DNA from: Symbiodinium natans
Taxonomy: Eukaryota; Sar; Dinophyceae; Suessiales; Symbiodiniaceae
Assembly (NCBI GenBank): GCA_905221605.1
Contig: CAJNDS010000187.1
Location: 125,001-152,500 of the forward strand
Length of the DNA stretch: 27,500 nt
Direction of reading: 5' to 3'
Shown: in pieces, positions 8,956 through 17,861 of the stretch
Numbering within the stretch: position 1 is the stretch's first letter
Layout: every line of letters starts with the position of its first letter
The notes under the pieces: generated by a model
Database searches by the model: none
Told to the model about the DNA's origin: nothing
Seen by the model: the letters and a program-made list of their open reading frames with translations, nothing else
Program-made: the position numbers and the translations under genes

Positions 8956-11900
8956 GACCGCAAGGGACATCCCTAAACCCTAAACCCTAAACCCTAAGCC
9001 CTAAACCCTAAGCCCTAAGCCCTAAGCCCTAAACCCCAAACCCTAAACCCTAAACCCTAAACCCTAAACCCTAAACCCTAAACCCGAAGCCCTAGTCTAG
9101 TGCCCCTGAGGAGCTCAGCAACGTGAAGGCCCTCAAGCGACAGCTGCGCGCGCTCCACGGCTTCCCCGTGTGCGCCCAGCAGCTCCTGCACGCCTCTGGG
9201 CTTCGAAGTGAGGGTTTAGGGTTTAGGGTTTAGGGTTTGGGGTTTAGGGTTTAGGGTTTAGGGTTTAGGGCTGAAAGTTCAGGGTTTAGGGTTTAGGGTT
9301 CAGGGTCTAGGGTTTGGAGTTTAGAGTTTAGGGTTTAAGGTTTAGGATGGCATCCGAAAACCAAAGCCATCTACCTCGGCTGGAGGAGGACCGCCTCCTT
9401 GAGAACGACGCCAAGCTGACGGCTCCTCTGGACTTGCAGCTCGTGCTGCAGCCGATCTCTGCGACCCAGATACCCGATGCTAACACTGAGCTCGCCGCTC
9501 GTCTCCCTCCCTTCCCTCCCCTCTCCATTCCGTCAGGCTTAAGGATCAAAGGAATTGGGGTTTAGGGTTTCGGGCCCACAGCTCTACCCCAAAAATCCAA
9601 GAAGAAAGGAAGTGGGGTTGGTTAGAGTTGAGGGTTTGGGGCCCCAAACGCGCCCCGAGACCCCTGAACCCACAAGCGCTCCTACCAGCCTGGCGAACCT
9701 CGACATCGCCCTACAAGCTCAATAAGCATACTTCGCGATGCCCTTTCTTTTTTTTGGCCCTGCTGTGTTCAGCAACTGCCGGGGTAGTTCCCTCATTTAG
9801 GTTCCCTTTGTGGGCCCCCTTATGTAGTGCGCCACCATGAAAATATGGACGCCCAAGAAGGGAAGCTAATTCAGAGAACTACCCGCTAGACCCTAAACAC
9901 TAAACCCTCAACCCGAAACCCGAAACCCTTAGACCCCTAGACCCTTAGACCCTAAAACCCTAAAACCCTAAAACCCTAAAACCCTAAAAACCCTAAAACC
10001 CTAGAACCCTAAAACCCAAAAACCCTAAAACCCTAAAACCCTAAAACCCCAAAAACCCCAAACCCCACACCCTAAACCCAAAGATCCTAAAACCCTAAAA
10101 CCCAAAAACCCAAAAACCCTAAAACCCCAAACCCCAAACCCCAAACCCTAAACCCTAAACCCTAAACCCTAAACCCTAAACCCTAAACCCTAAACCCTAA
10201 ACCCTAAACCCTAAATATACCAAAGGTTTTGTACGCAGCGCTGGGCGGCCACGTGGCAGTTGCCCGCTTCCTCCTGGGCGCAAGCTTTACATTGGACGTG
10301 GAGGAAGACCAGAGCCGGGGCTTGGGGGTTTAGGGTTTAGGGTTTAGGGTTTAGAGTCTAGGGTTTAGGGTTTAGGGTTGAGGGTTTAGGGTTTAGGGTT
10401 TAGGGTCTAGGGTTTAGGGTTTCGGGTTTAGGGTTTAGGGTTGAGGGTTTAGGGTTTAGGGTTAGCTCTGTACAGCCCGTGTTCCCTCCCCCTGATGTTT
10501 CACAAGCACCCTCGAAATAGAGACCTTGTAGGTGCCCTTCTCAGAGGGTTTAGGGTTTAGGGTTTAGGGTTTAGGGTTTAGGGTTTAGGGTTTAGGGTTT
10601 TACTTTGAGACTTGAGAGGAACCCCAGGCCATGAGAAGCCGATTCATGAGCCTTCACCCCCTAGACCCTGAGCCCAGCTGATCGACAGGCCTGCCCCCTG
10701 AAACCCATTTAGGGTTTAGGGTTCAGGGTTCAGGGTTTAGGGTTTAGGGCTAGGGTTTAGGGTTCAGGGTTTAGGATCCTCAAACAGGGAGCCCTGGTTC
10801 TTGCCTCTGAAAGCGGGCACACGGAGTTCGCCCACTTGATGCTGGAGGCGGGGGCTGACAAAGACTGCCGGGACAATGGTGGGAGGACCGGGTGCTCAGG
10901 TTGGGATGTTTCAGGGTTTAGGGTTTAGGGTTTCGGGTTTTCCCCTTATACTTAGGGGGGTGCTAGAATCCCTAGTAAGGACTGTTTGTAGAAGGGGGGA
11001 AGATCCAAGGGGGGTTATTTGGGTATTTAGGGACTATGTAAGGTATATGTAGGGGTCAAAAAGGAGAGTAAGATTAAGGGTCCCTTCTAGGGGTCCCTCC
11101 TCTTCCCGCTTATCAGGGGGTTCAGGTTTCGGATCATGTGGAGGTTTGGGCTGTGAGGATGACAGGGCTTAGGGGGGGTTGGGGGAGGCCTTTTTTAAGA
11201 TGCCCACAAGCAAGGCATGGTTTAGGGTTTAGGGTTTAGGGTTTAGGGTTTAGTTTCCCTTCCCCCCCATAGTCTGCATAAGTCGCCGGGGCAGGACGGC
11301 TCTCATCAGAGCATCGCTCGCCGGCCAGCTCGAGGCGGTCCAGCTGCTCCTGGAAGCGGGCGCCGAGAAAGACACGCAGGACTCTGAGCAAAGGACCGGC
11401 CTCCACTGGAAGAACTACTCGTAGCATCCCCTTATGGTCCCTCTCTCTCTCTCTCGCAATATATATATATATATATATATATACTAGAATCCCCCCCCAC
11501 CCCACCCCACCCCCCCCCCCCCAAAAAAAAAACAAAACACCCTATTCTTATTATTAAGGCCCCTATCCTTAAACCCTAAACCCTAAACCCAAAACCCCTA
11601 AGGCCCCTCTATTGCTGGATTCTGAGCAAAGGACAGCTCTCCATTGCGCCTCTGACCGCGGCCACGTCGAGATTGCGCGCTTGCTGTTGGAAGCCGGCGC
11701 AGACAGACACTTGAAGGGCAGGTATGGTATGACCGCCCTTACCTGCGCAAGTGACCGAGGCTACATTGAGGTTGTGCATTTGCTCTTGGATGCGGGGGAC
11801 GACAAAGACGTGAAAGCCCGTGACTACGTGACAGCCCTTACCCGTGCATCCGAGAAAGGTCACGTCGAAATGATTCGCTCTCTGCTGGGTCGCGTGACGG

Positions 11901-12376
11901 ATGCTGACAAGGACTTCAAGTACCGATATGGGCTGATGACCGCCCTCATCTGTGCAGCTGACAAGGGCCACGCCGACACCGTGCGCGTGCTGTTGAAGGC
12001 CGGTGCTGACAAGGGCCTGCAGGACCCTGTGAAGAAGGAGCTTCGGTGCTACGGTGATACGGCCTTGATTCATGCGTCGGCCAAGGGCCACTGTGAGGTG
12101 CTGCGATTGCTCCTGGAAGCCGGTATGGACGTGGATGTGAGAGACAGGGATGACAGGACGGCTCTCATGCATGCGTCCGATGAGGGCCATGTGGAGATAG
12201 TGCGGTTGCTGCTGGAGGCCGGCGCCAGCAAGGACCTGAAGAGCAGCTACCTCGACCAGACGGCCCTGAGTTGCGCATCTGACAAGGGCCACGGTGCCGT
12301 GGTGCAGCTGCTGTTGGGAGCAGAGACTGAGAAGAGCTTCCCTGCTCGTTGCACAGACAGCATGCTTTCGCTCTGA
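8902..12376 (+). CDS. Ubiquitin-like and ankyrin-repeat protein, at least 7 exons
   Basis: This is a multi-exon gene encoding about 440 residues. Exons 1-3 read as an N-terminal ubiquitin-like fold (starts MLRVWRASGQELAAL; later ELSNVKALKRQLRALHG and AKLTAPLDLQLVL). Exons 4-7 give about ten ankyrin repeats of the form TALxxASxxGHxExVxLLLEAGAxKD, seven of them in exon 7. Ankyrin arrays are protein-binding scaffolds; the partner is unknown. No catalytic domain or membrane segment is seen, so the product is probably soluble. Best exon set: 8902-8955, 9111-9199, 9346-about 9499, 10226-10318, 10788-10885, 11295-11393, 11632-12376. Phases agree through exons 4-7. The 3-to-4 link is unresolved: a linker usual in such proteins is not visible between about 9500 and 10225. 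Introns are largely telomere-like repeats. An AG at 8878-8879, 22 bases before the ATG, could be a spliced-leader acceptor. Confidence 0.88.
9111..9199 (+). CDS. Ankyrin gene exon 2, ubiquitin-like middle
   Basis: It encodes ELSNVKALKRQLRALHG followed by FPVCAQQLLHASG, the helix and following strand of the ubiquitin-like fold. The 3' end is ambiguous. A GC donor at 9200 (phase 2) matches the TTTAG acceptor at 9345. A GT donor at 9208 exists but its phase does not match exon 3. Sense TTTAGGG repeats begin immediately downstream. Confidence 0.75.
9346..9499 (+). CDS. Ankyrin gene exon 3, end of ubiquitin-like domain
   Basis: The segment follows TTTAG|G of a sense repeat array. It reads LEEDRLLENDAKLTAPLDLQ then LVLQPISATQIPDANTELAA, the last strand of the ubiquitin-like domain and a linker. 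The frame stays open to 9565, but after about 9500 it becomes pyrimidine-rich and then repeat-derived, so the donor is probably near 9493-9501 (GC or GT candidates). The start could lie at 9367 instead. Confidence 0.75.
9945..10215 (-). repeat. Octamer CCCTAAAA block grading into CCCTAAA
   Basis: About 150 bases of CCCTAAAA and AACCCCAAAA-type octamers are followed by about ten perfect CCCTAAA units. The block lies in ankyrin intron 3, in the complement orientation to the gene. Confidence 0.93.
10226..10318 (+). CDS. Ankyrin gene exon 4, first visible ankyrin repeat
   Basis: After CCAAAG| it reads VLYAALGGHVAVARFLLGAS then FTLDVEEDQSR, the helix pair and loop of one ankyrin repeat. The part of the repeat before LYAA is missing. 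The 3' boundary is ambiguous by one or two bases, because GG occurs both here and at the start of exon 5; a GC donor at 10320 is one option. The downstream intron is a sense TTTAGGG array followed by an array-broken island. Confidence 0.75.
10325..10463 (+). repeat. Sense TTTAGGG array in ankyrin intron 4
   Basis: About 19 heptamers with TCTAGGG, TTGAGGG and TTTCGGG variants, beginning immediately after exon 4. Confidence 0.95.
10788..10885 (+). CDS. Ankyrin gene exon 5, one ankyrin repeat
   Basis: It reads GALVLASESGHTEFAHLMLE then AGADKDCRDNGGR, a complete ankyrin repeat. The acceptor is AAACAG| at 10787. The donor is GGGAG|GACC, GA type, phase 2. Joining to exon 6 at CAG|GACG gives the seamless NGGR-TALIRAS. 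Confidence 0.8.
10901..11008. mobile_element. MITE-like element, copy 2, split by telomere-like repeats
   Basis: It begins TTGGGATGTT and ends AAGATCCAA, with internal CCCCTTATACTTA and TAGTAAGGACTGTTTGTAGAAGG that match copy 1 or its complement. Between the left terminus and the body, about 30 bases of TTTAGGG-type repeat (10911-10941) are inserted; copy 1 lacks them. It lies within ankyrin intron 5. Confidence 0.65.
11295..11393 (+). CDS. Ankyrin gene exon 6, one ankyrin repeat
   Basis: It reads TALIRASLAGQLEAVQLLLE then AGAEKDTQDSEQR. Both ends carry AG|GAC. Without splicing, the frame ends in a stop at 11422-11424 after GLHWKNYS, which supports a donor at 11394. The alternative acceptor at 11282 is also in phase and would add four residues. 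Confidence 0.8.
11380..11634 (+). repeat. 17-bp exon duplication bracketing ankyrin intron 6
   Basis: GAYTCTGAGCAAAGGAC occurs at 11380-11396, across the exon 6 end, and at 11618-11634, across the exon 7 start, differing at one base. The GA-AG splice sites lie at the same place in each copy (AAAG|GAC), so either copy can serve and only one is kept in the mRNA. Confidence 0.85.
11440..11530 (+). repeat. CT, AT, C and A simple repeats in ankyrin intron 6
   Basis: (CT) at 11440-11455 is followed by (AT) at about 11459-11483, then runs of C and A to about 11530. These lie within the 238-bp intron 6 and are followed by a few CCCTAAA units at 11571-11590. Confidence 0.9.
11632..12376 (+). CDS. Ankyrin gene exon 7, seven ankyrin repeats and stop
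   Basis: This long uninterrupted terminal exon has seven repeats, each starting TAL: TALHCASDRGH, TALTCASDRGY, TALTRASEKGH, TALICAADKGH, TALIHASAKGH, TALMHASDEGH, TALSCASDKGH. Most continue xExVxLLLEAGA. The third and fourth have longer loops (ending near RYGLM and KKELRCYGD), so the array is not fully regular. It ends SMLSL and TGA at 12374. The opposite strand is open for about 330 codons, but this is a shadow of the ankyrin codon pattern. Confidence 0.93.
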
Positions 12377-12402
12377 CAAAATTCCCTTCCGCGATGGGTC
12401 GT

Positions 12403-12447
12403 GAAGAGTATTTCGTAGGAAAGGCTCGTTCCTACGAAAGACTCTTC
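12403..12447 (+). other. Hairpin in the 3' flank of the ankyrin gene
   Basis: The 19-base arms 12403-12421 and 12429-12447 are complementary at 18 of 19 positions around a 7-base loop (AGGCTCG). The left arm runs GAAGAGT-A-TTTCGTAGGAA. It starts 27 bases after the TGA, so it would be in the 3' UTR. It could be an RNA-processing or stability element, or a minimal palindromic insertion. It is not telomere-like. Confidence 0.85.
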
Positions 12448-13287
12448 TTACTGTGCTTTCGACCGCTATCGCCCTAAACCTGAATAGTATGTTGAGACAT
12501 TTCAGCATTTTATTCTGAAGAGCTATTTCTGCTTTCCCTGCAAGGCTAAATCCGCAAACCCTCACCGAATGCCTACACCCAAAACCAAGCCCCACATCCT
12601 AAAGTATAAACCCTCAAGCCTACACCCTAAACCCCAAACCCCATACCCCAAACCCTTCCTTAGAAGAAAACTCGAAGCTGCATCGCAAAGCCTGAACTGG
12701 CGGTTTAGTGTTTCGGTTAGGGTTTGGAGTTTTGGGTGTTTAGGAAATCCAGGGCTTCAGGGGTTTCAGGGTTTAGGGGTTCAGGGTTGAGGGTTTCGGG
12801 GCTTAGGGTGTTCAGGAGTTTGAGATGGGGTTTTGGGGTTTGTCGGTGACTTCAGGGTGTGGTGTTTGAACTACAGCCTACATAAACCCTGAACCCCAAA
12901 CCCTAAACCCCAAGCCCTCAGCCCTAAGCCCTAAGCCCTAAACCCTAAACCCTAACCCCTAACCCCTAAACCCTAAACCCTAAACCCTAAACCCTAAGCC
13001 CTCAGCCCTAAGCCCTGAGCCCTAAGGGGTTGGTTGTTTGTGTTTACCTGTATCTAAACCCTAAACCCTACACCCTAAGTAGCCTTAAATCCTAAACCCT
13101 CAAACCCCTAAACCCTAGACACCCTTAACCCTAAACCCTTAGTAGCCTTAAACTCTAAGCCCTAAAAACCCTAAAACCCTAAACCCTAGACTCAGGCGGG
13201 CTCGGAGCTTACGCGGAGTTGTGGTCTAGGGTGTTTGGCGGTTCCCAAAGCCCTGAACCCATAAACTGAACACTGCTGTGAGTCCGA

Positions 13288-13438
13288 AACCCCAAACCTT
13301 AAACCCTAAACCCTAAACCCTAAACCCTAAACCCTAAACCCTAAACCCTAAACCCTAAACCCTAAACCCTAAACCCTAGACCCTAAACCCTAAACCCTAA
13401 ACCCCAAACCCTTAAACCCCCAAACCCTAAACCCTAAA
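13288..13438 (-). repeat. CCCTAAA array
   Basis: About 20 units, mostly perfect, with CCCTAGA and CCCCAAA variants toward the right end. Confidence 0.95.
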
Positions 13439-13439
13439 C

Positions 13440-13475
13440 GTCGAAGCCGGGAGTGATTCTCGCCAGGAAGCCCCC
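13440..13475 (+). CDS. Possible exon ending at a consensus GTAAGT donor
   Basis: VEAGSDSRQEAPNA is followed by GA|GTAAGTC, the best GT donor match noticed in the window. Forty-three bases downstream is CTTGCTTTCTTCAG|GG, a strong acceptor-like sequence that also occurs at about 5588-5605. Very short. Confidence 0.22.
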
Positions 13476-13693
13476 AACGCCGAGTAAGTCTGCGCAAGGT
13501 CGGCTTGCTTTCTTCAGGGTTTAGGGTTTAGGGTTTAGGGTTTAGGGTTTAGGGTTTAGGGTTGCAGGTTTACGGTTTGGGTTTGGGGATTTAGGGTTTA
13601 GGGTTGAGGGTTGAGGGTTTCGGGTCCCTGGATATGGGCCCTCAACTGGGGAGCCCTTATATACCCTGACCTCCCTTAGGGTTTCTGCAGGGC

Positions 13694-13830
13694 TAAACCC
13701 TAAACCCTAAACCCTAAACCCTAAACCCTAAACCCTAAACCCTAAACCCTAAACCCTAAACCCTAAACCCTAAACCCTAAACCCTAAACCCTAAGCCCTA
13801 AACCCTAAACACTGAACCCTGAACCCTGAA
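13694..13830 (-). repeat. CCCTAAA array
   Basis: About 19 units, perfect on the left and ending in CCCTGAA variants. Confidence 0.95.
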
Positions 13831-14036
13831 CCCGAACCCCGAAGATTAAGAGGGGCTCATCATCGTTGTTTTGGGGAATGTGATTTCCGGTATCCGATGA
13901 GAGGCTCAACACAAACCGCTCCCTAATCCTTAAGCCCTGAACCCTGAACCCCCTGAACAGCCTAAACCCTAAACCCCAAACCCTAAACCCCTGCCCGCCA
14001 AAACCCTAAGCCCCAAACCCCCCAACCCCAAACATT

Positions 14037-14497
14037 GAGACCCGAGGCCCCCCACATGCTCAAGCCGTGCTACTAAGCAGGTAAACCCCAGACCCTTGAG
14101 GGTGAGACCTGAACCCTTGAAGGGTTTTTGGGTTTGGGGTCTGCAAACGCCTTTCGGGTTTGGGGTTTACAGTTTAGGTTTTAGCGTTTTGGGGCTTACA
14201 GAGCTTTATAGGGTTTGTGCCGGTTAGGGTTCGTAGGGCGTTGAAGCCGCCCGAAGCCGAGCTAAATCCTCCCGCAAAACAGAGCCCCTGGCACCCTCAA
14301 GCTGTTAGCCGCAAGGCCCTGGCAGGGTTTCAGGGTAGAGGCTTTTTTGGGTTTAGGGTTTAGGGTTTGGGGTTTAGGGTTTAGGGTTTGGGGTTTAGCA
14401 TGAAAACGCCGGCTGCAGGCGCGATTTCCTGAAGCGCCTGAGCTCGCGGCCGCGTGGCTGCGAGCTGCGCTTCTCAATAAACTTAAAAAACCCCTAA
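14037..14497 (+). CDS. Candidate three-exon gene with repeat-derived introns
   Basis: Exon a ends at 14080 (ETRGPPHAQAVLLS, AGCAG|GTAAAC). Exon b is 14237-14321 after CGTAG| (ALKPPEAELNPPAKQSPWHP then QAVSRKAL). Exon c is 14399-14497 after TTTAG| (HENAGCRRDFLKRLSSRPRG then CELRFSINLKNP, TAA). The first intron is GT-AG with matching phase 2. The second is a 77-bp GC-AG intron with matching phase 0, made mostly of TTTAGGG/TTTGGGG units. The product is basic and unrecognised. The 5' end is not defined; a GTAAGT donor at 13476 may mark an earlier exon. Confidence 0.38.
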
Positions 14498-14752
14498 ACC
14501 CCAAACCCTAAACCCCTAAACCCTAAACCCTAAACCCTAAACCCTAAACCCTAAACCCTAAACCCTAAACCCTAAACCCTAAACCCTTACATCTGAAAAA
14601 GCTTAAAGCGAACACTATGCCCAGGATCAAGAGCCAAGATCCTAAAGCCCTAAACCCTAAACCCCACACCCTACACCCTAGTTACACCCTAAACCCTAAA
14701 CCCTAAACCCTAAACCCTAAACCCTAAACCCTAAACCCTAAACGCTAAACCC

Positions 14753-14836
14753 CTCGGCACTTTCAAGCTGAAGCTTCGCCGCGACGTCCGGCAAGCCCTG
14801 CTCGGGCGTAGGATGATAGGAGCGCGGCCACCCTGA
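14753..14836 (+). CDS. Possible terminal exon
   Basis: Right after a CCCTAAA array: GTFKLKLRRDVRQALLGRRM then IGARPP and TGA at 14834. It is strongly basic and could be a C-terminal tail. A second open frame exists. Confidence 0.25.
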   Translation, partial: LGTFKLKLRRDVRQALLGRRMIGARPP

Positions 14837-15342
14837 ACTCCAAACCCAACCCTAAACCCTCAACCCTGAACCCTAAGCCGTAAACCCTAAACCCTAAACC
14901 CTAAGCCCTAAACCCTAAACCCCAAGCCCTAAACCCTAAACCCTAAACCCTAAACCATAAACCCTAAACCCTAAACCCTAAACCCCCAAACTCTCAACCC
15001 CCAAACCCTGAACCCTGAACCCTGAAACCTGAGCCCTGAACCCTCAAGACAAAATACCCGCCCCCCACCCTCCCCCTCACCCCCCCACCCTACCTCCCCC
15101 CCCCCAAACAAAAAAAAAGGTGTGAACCTAGGTTCCAACGTTCAAAACGTTTCGGTCAAAACTTTTGGGGCCCAAACAATTTACAATTTCTATAAACCCT
15201 GCACCCTAACCTAAACCCTAAACCCAAAACCCTAAACCCTAAATCCTGAACGCTGAACCCTAAACCCCGAACCCTGAGCCCTAAACCCTAAACCCTAAAC
15301 CCTCAATCCTGAACCCTGAACCCTGAACCCTGGGGCAGGGTG

Positions 15343-15409
15343 GCCGCGTGCGGGTTTTCGCGAAAGCGTTGGGAAGGGCTTTTCCACGGACAGCGCGGCT
15401 GACGTCTGA
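15343..15409 (+). CDS. Possible short terminal exon
   Basis: After GGGGCAG| it reads WPRAGFRESVGKGFSTDSAA then DV and a stop. A second frame (RVAACGFSRKRWEGLFHG) is also open. Confidence 0.2.
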
Positions 15410-15478
15410 CATTGGGGGGAGCAAGGTAGTGTTTAGGGTTTAGGGTTTAGGGTTTAGGGTTTAGGGTTTAGGGTTTAG

Positions 15479-15708
15479 GGCCTGGAAAATGCAGCGTGCA
15501 GATCTGGAGAATGTACACTTGAGGACGCTCGATGCCTCTGTGACTCCGCCGGCGAGTCCGCTAGCCCATGTTTTCGGCTGGCTGGGTGCCCCTGAACCCC
15601 CAAATACGGTTCAGGGTTCAGGGTTTAGGGTTTAGGGTTTAGGGTTTAGGGTTTAGGGTTTAGGGTAACCCCGAACTCTACTCTGAGCTGCAAGCCCTGA
15701 TTCCCTGA
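15479..15708 (+). CDS. Candidate two-exon gene with a pure heptamer intron
   Basis: Exon 1, 15479-15608, follows TTTAG| and includes an ATG at 15489. It reads MQRADLENVHLRTLDASVTP then PASPLAHVFGWLGAPEPPNT, ending at ACG|GTT. Exon 2, 15664-15708, follows TTTAG| and reads GNPELYSELQALIP then TGA. Both junctions are phase 0. The 55-bp intron is exactly [GTTCAGG]2[GTTTAGG]5GTTTAG. The reading is mixed-composition and protein-like, but the product is unrecognised and short. Confidence 0.42.
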
Positions 15709-16256
15709 GCCCCCAGCCCTACACCATGAGCCCCAATCTTTGCACGCCTCTACCCTAAGCCGTGAACTGCAAGCCCGCAAACCTCAACCCTGAACCCTGA
15801 ACCCCCTGAACCCTGAGCCCTAAACCCTAAACCCTAAACCTGAGCCACCAAGTAAGGCCTCACCTCCCAAGGAAGCCCTCCTCCCCTAAACCCAACACCC
15901 AAAACCCCTAATTTCAACCCTAAACCCCAAACCCTAAACCCTAAACCCTAAACCCCAAACCCTGAACCCCAAACCCTAAGCCCCAAACACCAGACCCTAA
16001 ACCCCAAACACCAAACCCCGAACCCTAAACCCCAAACCCCAAACACCAAACCCCGAACCCTAAACCCCAAACCCTAAACCCCAAACCCCAAATACCAAAC
16101 CCTAAACCCTAAGCCCCAATTCCTAAACCCCGAAGCCCGAACCCCAAACCCTAAACCCTAAACCCTAAACCCTAAACCCTAAACCCCCAAACCCTAAACC
16201 CCAGGCGCCTTGCCACGCCCATTTTAACCCGCTAGTGGCTTCGCCCTCTCGCGCAG

Positions 16257-16527
16257 GTTGCCGGCTGGGCAGTTGGCCCCGGCTCCTGCACCCCGAACCC
16301 TCCCTGGTTCAGGCTTTAGAGGTTTAGAGGTTTAGAGGTTTAGAGGTTTAGAGGTTTAGGGTTTAGGGTTTAGGGTTTAGGGTTTAGGGTTTAGGGGGAG
16401 CGGGGGCTCTTGCGCGGTCTTCCCAAGTTTGCTCAGCACTCTCCGCAAGGAGGGAGCTTCTTGTGGAGCATGCTATAGGCTCTCCACGGGCTCCTCTCGG
16501 CTCTCCACGGGCTCCTCGGACCAGTGA
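16257..16527 (+). CDS. Candidate two-exon gene with TTTAGAGG-containing intron
   Basis: Exon 1, 16257-16312, follows the pyrimidine-rich acceptor CCCTCTCGCGCAG| and reads VAGWAVGPGSCTPNPPWF. Exon 2, 16395-16527, follows TTTAG| and reads GSGGSCAVFPSLLSTLRKEG then ASCGACYRLSTGSSRLSTGS, ending SDQ and TGA. The 82-bp intron is GC-AG with matching phase 2 and contains five TTTAGAGG units. A second frame across exon 2 (ARRELLVEHAIGSPRAPLG) is also open, so the choice rests on phase. Confidence 0.33.
16478..16517 (+). repeat. Tandem 21-bp duplication
   Basis: GGCTCTCCACGGGCTCCTC occurs at 16478-16496 and 16499-16517, separated by TC (period 21). Being a multiple of three, it duplicates seven residues (RLSTGSS) in the candidate exon. 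Confidence 0.9.
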
Positions 16528-17438
16528 TGGACAGGGAATCGATGTGAAGAGTTTTTGTTTGGGGTTTAGGGTTTAGGGGTTAGGGGTTAGTTTTCAGGGT
16601 TTAGGGTTTAGGGCTTGGGGTTTGGGCTTCCCCCCCCACCCCCCCCAAACCTCAAGACCCCAAACCCTGCGCTCAAGAAACCAGCCTCAGCCTAGGGCCT
16701 ATACGGCCTAAGGGGACTTAGGGGACGGCGCACGCCTAGGGTAGGGCTTCCCAGGCTTCCCAGCCGGATTCTGTGGGGTTTAGGGTTTAGGATTTAGAGT
16801 TCAGGGTTTGGATGCACGAGCCTGCTTGGTGGTTGAGGGTTTAGGGTTTAGGCTTTGGGTTGGAGGGTTTAGGGTTTAGGGGCTTACAGACCCATCCTTC
16901 CCTGCCAATGCCCACAGACCCCCCAGCCTGAAACCCCTAAACCGTGCACCCGCAACCCCTCCCAAACCCTAAACCCAACCCCCAAACCCCAAACCCTCTC
17001 GCCGAAGCTTTAAGGAAGCCCTAAACCCTAAACCCCAAACCCCAAACCCTCAACCCTACACCCTAAACCCTAAACCTTAAGCCCTGAACCCTAAAGCCTC
17101 AACCCTAAACCCTGTCTTTAGGGTTCAAGTTTAGGGTTGATGGCTTTAGGCCTGCGATGCCGATCTGCACATGCGGCTGCCGTTGTAGCCGTTTAGTATG
17201 GCTGGTGTCCCCGAAGAACAGCCCTGAACCTTGAAACCCTAAACCCTACACCCTACAGCCCTGAGCCCGCGCACAAAGGCCGGGAACCTCAAATCCCAGT
17301 TAGGGCAAGGCTTAGAGGGCTTGAGAGCAGAGATTTATTGGGTTATAGGGTTGAGGGTTGAGGGTTTAGGGTTTAGGGTTTAGGATAGGTTTTGGTTTAG
17401 GGGGTCATAGGGTTTCGGGTTTGGAGCTTAGGGTTTAG

Positions 17439-17508
17439 GATCTCCGCCCGGCACTCCAAGCCAACACAACGGAGATGGCTGCCCAGCTACAGGCCGGGGG
17501 ACCCTAAA
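17439..17508 (+). CDS. Possible short exon
   Basis: After TTTAG| it reads DLRPALQANTTEMAAQLQAG then GP and a stop, or ends at a GC donor at 17493. Helix-like; it could be ankyrin-like, but it is too short to say. Confidence 0.22.
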
Positions 17509-17596
17509 CCCTGAACCCTAAACCCTAAATCCTAAACCCTAAACCCTAAACGGCCCTGAGGCCCGAAGCCCTAGGTCCCAAGGCCCCAAGGCTGCC

Positions 17597-17812
17597 CTAA
17601 GCTAAACCCTAAACCCTAAACCCTAAACACCCAAAACCCTAAACACCCAAAACCCTAAACACTAAACACCCAAAACCCTAAACACCCAAAGCCCTAAACA
17701 CCCTAAACCCTAAACACCCTAAACCCCAAACACCCTAAACCTTAAACACCCCAAACCCTAAACCCTAAACCCTAAACCCTACACCCTAAACCCTAAGCCC
17801 TGACCCCCTTGG
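17597..17812 (-). repeat. CCCTAAACAC-type compound repeat
   Basis: Heptamers alternate with CACCCAAAA or CACCCTAAA units (14-16 base period) between flanking perfect CCCTAAA, a compound repeat amplified as a block. Confidence 0.88.
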
Positions 17813-17861
17813 AGGGTTTGGGTGTTGTGGTCTGGGGGAGCTCTAAGCTTCAGTGAATTCG

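Noticed and set aside
9628-9840. 70-codon open frame between ankyrin exons 3 and 4
   Set aside because: It includes repeat-derived and pyrimidine-run codons and no ankyrin or ubiquitin-like pattern, so it could not be used to bridge the gap.
11609-12595. 328-codon minus-strand open frame
   Set aside because: It is the antisense shadow of the ankyrin exon; the plus strand matches ankyrin repeats residue by residue.
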